A stretch of 64,000 bases of DNA. Origin: Bathymodiolus brooksi (lineage: Eukaryota > Mollusca > Bivalvia > Mytilida > Modiolidae). The stretch lies in assembly GCA_963680875.1 (NCBI GenBank), contig OY804586.1, positions 52,300,203-52,364,202 on the forward strand. The letters are read 5' to 3'. Positions 57,195 to 64,000 of this stretch are shown here, one piece after another (position 1 is the stretch's first letter; every line of letters starts with the position of its first letter). The position numbers and the translations under genes were made by a program. Below the pieces are notes generated by a model. It did not search any database. It saw only the letters and a program-made list of their open reading frames with translations, and was not told the DNA's origin.

Positions 57195-57545
57195 GGGTTG
57201 ATTGATTGATTGATGTTTAACGTCCAGCGAGCAATTTTTCAGCTATATTCAGGACGAGAAAAAAAAAATTAAATGCCACGGGACTCGAAACAAGGAAATG
57301 TGATGGGTATGGAAGGATAATTTAGCTAGTGCAACAGGTCTCCTATGGACCACTCATCATGAGCATAATGCTCATAATGAGCTGTTACACTGGGTTCTTT
57401 AACGTGCGAAGAGGGTGGCAATCTCTCAACACGGGACCTCGGTTTTATTTACATCCCGCACAACCGACGGATGCCCCTTCAAGCCGAAGAAGCTCTCGGT
57501 TCCATTTCTATACCCTGGGGTTCCCGCGGGGTTTGGTAACACTGG
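57195..57545 (+). repeat. Interspersed repeat starting 'ttgattgattgattg'
   Basis: Contains 'tgatgtttaacgtccagcga', 'gtgcaacaggtctcctatgg', 'gttctttaacgtgcgaagag', 'caatctctcaacacgggacc' and 'ggttcccgcgggg'. I recognise the style of this repeat from mollusc genomes. Apparent open frames here are repeat-derived. Confidence 0.5.
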
Positions 57546-57669
57546 GTACACAAGATAAAAACAAACAAAAAACCACTATATGCAAACAAACACAAATAAT
57601 TTAAAAAAGACATGAGACCTCCTACAAACAACTGGAGGTTAAGACGAACCGAACATCGTTTTTACCTAC

Positions 57670-57838
57670 CTTTCCTAGATATCTAACAGTTATATAGTGT
57701 TTCTTGTCAGCATCTTCATAAAGTTCAAATATAATGTCTGCAGCAAAGGGAGGCCACCCATTCACTTCAAGATTTAACATGGCTAGAATTGGCATAATAG
57801 TGGTATCATGGGCAGAATACATGTGCATCTTTACTTTA
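57670..57838 (-). CDS. ACP6-like histidine acid phosphatase, exon with catalytic His-Asp
   Basis: A 169-nt exon between TTTTTCAG and GGAAAG|GTAGGT, phase 2 to phase 0. It encodes KVKMHMYSAHDTTIMPILAM, then LEVNGWPPFAADIIFELYED and KKHYITVRYLGK. YSAHDTT holds the C-terminal catalytic His-Asp pair of histidine acid phosphatases (HD at about 57810-57805), where Asp is the general acid. WPPFA-D...ELY is specific to the ACP6 branch in my recollection, rather than to lysosomal ACP2 or prostatic phosphatase. ACP6 hydrolyses lysophosphatidic acid and is mitochondrial in vertebrates; location here is unknown. The N-terminal RHG motif lies outside the window. Confidence 0.92.
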
Positions 57839-58264
57839 CTGAAAAACAACAATTGTTTTTAATGAATTATTTCATAAAAGTAAAGGAAGGGGGATTGGAA
57901 TATGAATGTCAATAAATTTTATGATTTTATGCATTAGTCAGTTGTGCTTGACTACTTCGACTGTTCAGCTCAGAGCCAGTTGTGCAAAATGTGTTTACTA
58001 GTGTTAATGTTTGGTTCAAAGTCTGATGTGCTAGTTTTGTATTAATGTTTAGCTCAGGAAGGTGTGTTTGACTTGTGTTAATGTTCAGCTCAGAGCCAGA
58101 CTTCCGAAAATTAAAAACAAGTTCCTTTTAGAAACATCTTCTTTATAGCACAAACAAAACTGAACATGTTCTGTTACTTATGATTTATTTTTGATATTTT
58201 GAATGCAGGGAGAAATTATACTATAAATATTTCATCCGTCTCCACTACAAAGTTTAAAGCTGTA

Positions 58265-58435
58265 GATGTTTAACGCCACTTTCAACATTATTTCAGTTAT
58301 ATCGTGGCGGTCAGTTTTATTGGTGGGGAAAACCAGAGTACCCGGAGAAAACCACTGACCTGTCACAAGTCACTGACAAACTTTATCACATAAATTTTGT
58401 TGAGTACACCTCCCCATGACCTGGATTCAAACTTC
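58265..58435 (-). repeat. SINE family B copy, head missing
   Basis: Blocks 'gtttaacgccactttcaaca', 'tatcgtggcggtcagtttta', 'gagaaaaccactgacctgtc' and 'gagtacacctccccatgacc' are present. A second copy lies 350 bp further on (58783-58960), with a MITE between them. Confidence 0.7.
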
Positions 58436-58454
58436 CACTAAGTTTAAAGCTGTA

Positions 58455-58760
58455 TAGTCCGAGATTCCTCTGCCGTCTGACGTCAAATGGCGGAATAATA
58501 GGATCTAAGGCAAAATCGTGCTGTAATGGAGTGTAACACCACTTTCTGAGGGTAAGATGGTTATGAATGAATAGAAAATGATTGGTGAAGTGATTTATAT
58601 AAGGGTTTATGATAGAAAATAAAATCTGATAGCCACGAAACGTGGAAATGTGCCGACCAAGAGCTGGAGAGGCAAATCAGCTGTTTTCCCGCATGCATAG
58701 CGCTCTGACGTCCGACGCAAATCCATTAAAGTCGTCAGACAGCAGAGGAATCTCGGACTA
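58455..58760. mobile_element. MITE with TIR TAGTCCGAGATTCCTCTG
   Basis: The ends TAGTCCGAGATTCCTCTGCC and GGCAGAGGAATCTCGGACTA-like (with one mismatch) form ~28-bp inverted repeats that continue into GTCTGACG. It is 306 bp, flanked by TA, and non-coding. Confidence 0.85.
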
Positions 58761-58782
58761 AAAGCTGTAGTGCTTGTTTGTT

Positions 58783-58960
58783 TGATGGTGTTTAACGCCA
58801 CTTTCAACAATATTTCAGTTATATCGTGGCGGTCAGTTTTACTGGTGGAGAAAACCTGGAACAGCTGAAGGAATTTGCAAAGTTGCCACAAATCAATGAC
58901 AAACTGTTTCACATAATGTTGTATTAAGTAAATATAAGTACACCTTACCCCTGACAAGTG
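58783..58960 (-). repeat. SINE family B copy, diverged
   Basis: Blocks 'ggtgtttaacgccactttca', 'atatcgtggcggtcagtttt' and 'aatgacaaactgtttcacat' are present. A forward-oriented tail fragment of the same family is at 59088-59212. Confidence 0.65.
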
Positions 58961-59550
58961 TGAACTGGTTTGTTATGGATGAAATATTGATTATCATAAG
59001 CGAACCATACAGCTCATTTAATCAATAAAACTAAGAACAATCCCCATCAGCCATAAGTAACCTTAGCCGATTTTCACTATCATGTCTGACTTGCGACAGG
59101 TCAGTGGTTTTCTTCAGGTACTCCGGTTTCCTCCACCAATAAAACTGACCGCCACGCTATAACTGATATATTGTTGAAAGTGATGTTACACACCATAACC
59201 CAACCTAACCCACTATCATAATTAGGCCATTCGGATTACTTGCTACCCAAAGATTTTTATATATAATTTGGCTTTTAAATCTTTTGACTACACCTGCTGA
59301 AAGTAATTCCAGAAATGTGTCATATGTATTAGACGGACCTGATTTTACGAGGACAACAAAAAAGCAGAAATCGGCAATCAGAAGTATTGAATATACTATA
59401 AAAAAGGAATCGTAATGGTAAAATCCGGAATAAAAAAGCGGAATTCCGCATTAAAGCGGACGAAAATCAGGTCTGATTAAAGCAGATATTCACTGAATAG
59501 TGTAAATGGTAAAAATTAAAAGACAAAATGAAAATTTAAAACAGACAAAC

Positions 59551-59640
59551 CTTTTCCCACTGACAGTATCTCTAATGTTGTCCAGAAATCTTTTCATTAA
59601 TCTTCCCATTGATAATCGTGTTGCTATCATTCTTTCAGCT
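59551..59640 (-). CDS. ACP6-like histidine acid phosphatase, exon before the His-Asp exon
   Basis: A 90-nt exon between TTATTGTAG and GGGAAAAG|GTTTGT on the - strand. It starts with one base completing a Glu codon from the upstream exon and ends with two bases of a Ser codon. It encodes AERMIATRLSMGRLMKRFLD, then NIRDTVSGK. This basic helix corresponds to the segment just before the YSAHD strand in histidine acid phosphatases (a RL..G.L...L..M pattern). The donor GTTTGT is weak at +3 to +5, but both phases fit the neighbours exactly. Confidence 0.85.
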
Positions 59641-59779
59641 CTACAATAAAAAAAGACCGCAAAATATTTCGCTACAATATGTATAAGGAGAATTCCACTG
59701 AAAATTCTATGGCGGGGCATAAAGGGATATCAATATCAAATCAAGGAGAAATGAACAAATTTGAAATGTGCGCCGTCAG

Positions 59780-60532
59780 CAGGGCATGAAATTAACGCTG
59801 GTCCGCTAGCCTGAGGCTAGTAAAATCAGTGTCAGGCTAGAAGAACTCTCTTGGAAGTTAGTCCGATGGGCTAGTTAAAATTTCCAATTGTCAATTATTG
59901 TTTCCACTTCATTAATTTGAATGACATAATTGAAAATCATAATTAGTCATTCATATTACTTTGTTTGTTTACGCTGTACACAATTTACCTGTGGGGAATT
60001 CCCTCGATAGCAATTAGATCCTAGAGGGTGGTATGCAAATTGATCAAATTACTCGATAATCCGGGTAACTCAGTAAGCGTTCTTAACAGCATAATCTAAG
60101 GTTCAAGAAATGTGGCGACACATTACCGGCGTAGAGCAACCAGCGAAAAAAATTTAATTAGATAATAATAAAAAATTGGAGAGAAAAAGGGCAAAAGAAA
60201 AAGAAAAAGAAAATTTCAAACAAGCTGGCAGAAAAACCGCAACCGGTTAGTTCACAACAGTGAAATAGACCGAATGACATGTTCAGTTTGCATACAATAT
60301 GCTTCTTCCGACAGGATGATGGTGATGCTGGTGATGATGATGTTTCAAGTGATGACAATACTGACATTCTTTCTTCATTATAATTTTTTCAAATAAAATA
60401 ATTATTATATAATTTTTAGTAATTGTCCCCATGATGGTCGGGCTAGTAGAATATCTGGGGGGCTAGTTGATTTTTATATCTACTAGTCTTGCTGGCTAGT
60501 TGAAATTTTTGCTTAAATTCTACCCCTGGTCA
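59780..60532. mobile_element. ~750-bp repeat with degenerate inverted ends
   Basis: Starts 'cagggcatgaaattaacgct' and 'ggtccgctagcctgaggcta'. Ends 'cttgctggctagttgaaatt', 'tttgcttaaattctacccct', 'gg'. The ends are diverged inverted repeats (CAGGG..TGAAATTAA / TTAAATTCTACCCCTG). It lies in an ACP6-like intron and has no convincing coding frame. Confidence 0.6.
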
Positions 60533-60892
60533 TCAGTAATCTTATTACCGTCAGATAAAATCAAAATCATAACAAACCCTGCAGATTGTGCCAAAAAATA
60601 TTTTGACAAACTAGCTTTTTAGAAGAATCTTGGATTAAGCAAATTTTATGCAATTTTTCACTAGCTCGTAACAATTTTTACTAGACTGAGGTTTAGGGCT
60701 ATTGGTTTTTGGCACAGACTGCCCTCCCATGTGTTTTTTTTTTAAGAAAAACCTTTTTGAATGTATTCTGCAGGCAACATCTACCACGGGGAGGGAAGAG
60801 TTGTTATGGAATGCCAAAGGAGCAATTTTTAACTATATCGTGACAATACCCAAATTTTAGATGAAATGATGATGTCTAATAAAATTTAAGAC

Positions 60893-61228
60893 CGTCCTGG
60901 TCATGATCTCATGCTAGTTGGATTTACAACCACATATGTCATCAGTGCCTATCACCGTGTGAGGTGTACTTGATACATCATTATCGTAACCGTGCTCGTA
61001 TGGTAGTTGGATTTACAACTACTTATGCTATCAGTGCCTATCACCACTGATGTTGTGAGTTCGAATCTCGATTATGACGAGGTGTACAGCATTATATAAT
61101 AAAGTTTGTCAGTGACTTGCGACAGGTTGGTGGTTTTCTCCAGTTTCATCCACCAATAAAACTGACTGCCACGATATAACTGAAATATTGTTAAAAGTGT
61201 CATTAAACACCATAACCCTAGCCCCAAA
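60893..61228 (+). repeat. SINE family B, double-headed copy
   Basis: A truncated head (60893-60985, 'tgctagttggatttacaacc', 'cagtgcctatcaccgtgtga') is followed by a complete copy starting 'cgtgctcgtatggtagttgg' with a perfect B-box GAGTTCGAATC. It ends 'aaacaccataaccctagcc', 13 bp before the ACP6-like donor at 61246. Confidence 0.75.
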
Positions 61229-61246
61229 CTCTCTACTACAACTTAC

Positions 61247-61350
61247 TCATGTTGTCCACAGTTAGCATAGTACATAATCTTAGTGGCATTCCTATCCACC
61301 ATTTCATAAATGTCTGGAGTTATTTGTTTCGGTAACGGTAAACCATGGGT
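61247..61350 (-). CDS. ACP6-like histidine acid phosphatase, first visible exon
   Basis: A 104-nt exon between AATTTCAG and CAACATGA|GTAAGT on the - strand, phase 0 start and two leftover bases at the end. It encodes THGLPLPKQITPDIYEMVDR, then NATKIMYYANCGQHE. The frame joins the 59551-59640 exon (GA|A = Glu). Nothing here is catalytic by itself; the fit rests on splice sites, phase and a plausible middle-domain sequence. Upstream exons, including the RHG active-site exon, were not found in 61354-64000 and are expected beyond the window. About 191 C-terminal residues of a protein that is ~430 residues in vertebrates are visible. Confidence 0.82.
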
Positions 61351-62052
61351 CTGAAATTAAAAAAAATAATTTTGAATGACGACGACAAGTGTTCGCATCA
61401 GGAAATTAAATGATGTTTGTCAAAAATTCCACCAATATCAACAAAATGAAACAACTACCCTCACCTCACATCATTGAATACATTAAAAAGATCGCCTGTG
61501 CTGTTTCCAGGGCCGGATTATGACCTTTTGGTCCCTAGGCTAATGAAATTATGCCCCCCACACACACCCCTCCCCTCAGACGGAGCCACTCTCTAACTCA
61601 CCCTCACCTGTCTTGAATATTTTTTTCTAGTGACAAATTTAAGGGTATTTACATAGCTTAAAAATTTATATTTAAAAATCTTTTTGCTAGGCTTTAGGAT
61701 AACCTGGCACTGGGCGTCTCATACAACACACTCTCATACAATATACACCAATATTACACATAACACAGTACAATAACCTTATATTATTATCTATTACCAA
61801 AATATCTGCTTATCGTACAGTGCAGAAGTATAATTAATGAAACTGGAGGCTCACCTGAGCCTGCAACACTAACCTAATTATTCATGCACTGTTTGGGTTC
61901 AAGCAAGTTTGTAGTTGACCCATATGAGAAAAAAGCCTTTTATTCATATTCCCACATACCGTGAGTCAAACCTGCATGTATATAACAGGTACCCAAGGGA
62001 ACCTAAACATGTATTCGCTATGAGCAGTTTGCCTTTATATACAGATGTAAAT

Positions 62053-62260
62053 TACAGTCAAACCTGCTTTAGTGACCAGTACCTTGTATTATGTGACCTT
62101 ATTTTTATTTCCCTTCACAGTGCATTTCATATTAATTAAACCTGCATTAAGCGACCTCCTGTCTTATGTGACCATATTTCACTGTTCCCATAAGACAGGT
62201 TATATGCACTATTCATTAATGGGAAAATGAGGTTGCACTTTATAGACAGGTTTGACTGTA
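62053..62260. mobile_element. TIR element 'tacagtcaaacctg', copy with intact ends
   Basis: Starts TACAGTCAAACCTGCTTTAG and ends GACAGGTTTGACTGTA. Near its right side 'tatgcactattcattaatgg' is an uninterrupted version of the sequence broken by the MITE at 62477. Confidence 0.8.
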
Positions 62261-62476
62261 GTTCTATGTTTGGAGAGTAGTAATGTTAAAAATATATTTA
62301 TTCATTTTCCCCTTAAAGGGATATTAAAGCTCGTTTTAACATATATTTTATCAACTCGTGACGAAGGTCGTTTCTTTTCATATTCCCATATTATATACAG
62401 TCAAATCTACATGTAAATAAAATGTATGGGCAGTTGCTGTTAATATACAGGTTTAAATCATATGCACTATTCATTA

Positions 62477-62848
62477 AGGCAAAAACAAAAAATATGTGTA
62501 TTTCCGGTCGACCGATCGACCCTAAAATTTTACCGCCGACCCTAACATTTTTTATGCCAAAAAAAAAAATAGATTGGCAAAATCCGGAAATTCGTCTCCG
62601 TTTCCGTGTTTGTTTCCGACTTCAACAATTTTCTTCATTTCCTTGTACATTTGATCGATGTTTGGAACCAAAAACATTGTACTGCATGTCAAATAATCAA
62701 TAAGCTGTAGTAAGAAAGAAACAAACAAGCTTGTGTGATTTTAGAGGAAGGAGCATACTTGTAGGTTTAAAAAAAAAAAAAAAATCCTGACCTACCGACC
62801 CTAATTTTGAAAACCATGTAATCGGAAACACACATTTTTTTTTTGGCC
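62477..62848. mobile_element. MITE with TIR AAGGC(C)AAAAA, copy 2, with paralogous empty site
   Basis: Starts AAGGCAAAAACAAAAAATAT, then 'gtgtatttccggtcgacc'; ends 'cggaaacacacattttt' and TTTTGGCCT. TA flanks both ends. The flanks 'actattcatta' and 'atgggaagaatgaggttg' are contiguous in the paralogous sequence at ~62205-62235, so this is a clean insertion at TA. Confidence 0.85.
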
Positions 62849-62892
62849 TAATGGGAAGAATGAGGTTGCCCATATAGAGTGATTTGCTAGAT

Positions 62893-63115
62893 GTGCTCTT
62901 TAAGGCAGATTGTAGGTTTGAAGTATTTGATGCTTGTCCACTAAGCAAACAGCTTTAAGGAGTAAGAGCAAAGACGAGTTGACTCAGAATAATGATAAAG
63001 TGTGTGAGTGGAGCAAGTGGTCTAGTACACAACAGTATCATCATCATTTTAAATCAAAATGTAACTTGTTCTCACCATGATATGGCTGAAAAATAACTCA
63101 GTTGGTGTAAAAAAG
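62893..63115 (+). repeat. SINE family A, 5' truncated copy
   Basis: Begins within the B-box region ('gattgtaggtttgaag') and continues with 'tgatgcttgtccactaagca', 'gtctagtacacaacag', 'ttgttctcaccatgatatgg' and 'cagttggtgtaaaaaag'. Confidence 0.65.
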
Positions 63116-63486
63116 AAATCTCCTTCCCCAGCCCTCTTCTCAATTCCAAAGTCACATGTCAATGTTTTGACTAATCACATGAGGCTATTTGAGTGAAATA
63201 AACACATAAATAATAATTCGTAATTATCTAAGAATTGAATGCAATCTTTTGTAGTTTTATTGGCTTGTAAAAACAGTGATCGAAGTACAATTTGTATGAA
63301 ATTGGTAAAGTGTCACTAAGATCTGAAGTTAATTTGAAGCATAAAAACGATGCTCGGTTCGTCTTTACCTCCAGTTGTTTGTAGAAGAGCACATGTCTTA
63401 TTTACATTATTTGTGTTTGTTTGCGTATTGTGGTGTCCAACAAATACTGTGTTGTGTTTTTCTTGGTCTTGTGTACACTATGTTGC

Positions 63487-64000
63487 AAATTTCTCTGGAT
63501 TGTCTATTTTGATTGCCCCTTCAGTATTCTCTAACGTTTATTTGCCAGTTTCTCTGGATTGTCCATTTTTGATTGCCCCTTCAGTATTCTCTAACATTTA
63601 TTTGTCAGTTTCTCTAGATTGTCTATTTTTATTGCCCCTTCAGTATTCTCTAACGTTTATTTGCCAGTTTCTCTGGATTGTCCATTTTTGATTGCCCCTT
63701 CAGTATTCTCTAACATTTATTTGTCAGTTTCGCTAGATTGTCTATTTTTATTGCCCCTTCGGTATTCTCTAACGTTTATTTGCCAGTTTCTCTGGATTGT
63801 CCATTTTTGATTGCCCCTTCAGTATTCTCTAACATTTATTTGTCAGTTTCTCTAGATTGTCCATTTTTGATTGCCCCTTCAGTATTCTCTAACGTTTATT
63901 TGTCAGTTTCTCTAGATTGTCCATTTTTGATTGCCCCTTCAGTATTCTCTAACATTTATTTTTCAGTTTCTCTGGATTGTCCATTTTTGATTGTCGCTTC
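63487..64000 (+). repeat. 59/60-bp tandem repeat running off the window end
   Basis: The unit TTTCTCTGGATTGTCCATTT, then 'ttgattgccccttcagtatt' and 'ctctaacgtttatttgccag', repeats about nine times. Units of 60 and 59 bp alternate in part, with paired variants (aacgtt/aacatt, gccag/gtcag, ctgg/ctag) suggesting a dimer. 'gattgccccttcagtattc' resembles the 3' region of the Penelope-like element (4740-4760). Open frames with repeated 'FLWIVHF'-like peptides come from the repeat. Confidence 0.85.

Noticed and set aside
57329..57604. 91-codon open frame
   Set aside because: It falls inside the interspersed repeat at 57195-57545 seen in style in other mollusc sequence.
63350..63810. Open frames with repeated FLWIVHF-like peptides
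   Set aside because: They are produced by the 59/60-bp tandem repeat; the mixed unit length breaks the frame regularly.
61354..64000. Further upstream exons of the ACP6-like gene
   Set aside because: No - strand frame with acceptor, donor and phosphatase-like motif (such as RHG) was found; the interval is dominated by repeats.

Overview
The window is eukaryotic, intron-rich and AT-rich, and it is packed with short non-autonomous transposons and tRNA-derived SINEs of the kind found in bivalve molluscs. It also carries Penelope-like reverse-transcriptase debris of a type I associate with mussel genomes. My best placement is a bivalve, probably mussel-like; this rests on recognising repeat families by eye, not on a database search.

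Two protein-coding genes can be supported. On the + strand, positions 217-38827 hold nine internal exons of a DCC/neogenin-family (netrin-receptor-like) protein made of fibronectin type III (FN3) domains. The reading frame passes through all nine exons. Eight of the nine begin in phase 1 and all end in phase 1. Domain order is FN3-a (exons 1-2), FN3-b (3-4), a Ser/Thr/Pro linker (5), FN3-c (6-7) and FN3-d (8-9). The N-terminal part lies upstream of the window, and no transmembrane or cytoplasmic exon was found downstream. On the - strand, positions 61350-54856 hold the last five coding exons of a histidine acid phosphatase most like ACP6 (lysophosphatidic acid phosphatase type 6), ending in a stop codon. 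The two genes converge.

The most striking feature is 13650-36930: about 23.3 kb of a 71-bp tandem repeat filling nearly all of the intron before FN3 exon 7. The repeat is a copied splice junction. Each unit holds the last ~31 nt of the intron (branch-point-like TTTAAC and the acceptor ATATTTACAG) joined to the first 40 nt of exon 7. Counting from the first to the last exon start, and allowing for seven 1-bp-shorter units, gives 328 exon starts, of which only the last (36891) continues into a full exon. The other 327 are decoy acceptors. The array also has a higher-order structure produced by block duplication.

The same type of event occurred independently at the next two exons. Six 50-bp copies of the exon 8 acceptor plus 24 nt of exon lie at 37741-38040, and four degenerate copies of the exon 9 start lie at 38330-38740. 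Recurrent tandem duplication of 3' splice junctions at three consecutive exons of one gene is the main discovery candidate here.

The remaining sequence is mostly repeats. It includes two tRNA-derived SINE families in many copies, TIR-bearing MITEs (one apparently piggyBac-like with TTAA flanks, another with a paralogous empty site), long foldback elements, local tandem repeats, Penelope-like 3' ends and poly-G/C runs. Several insertions are nested and give a relative order of events.
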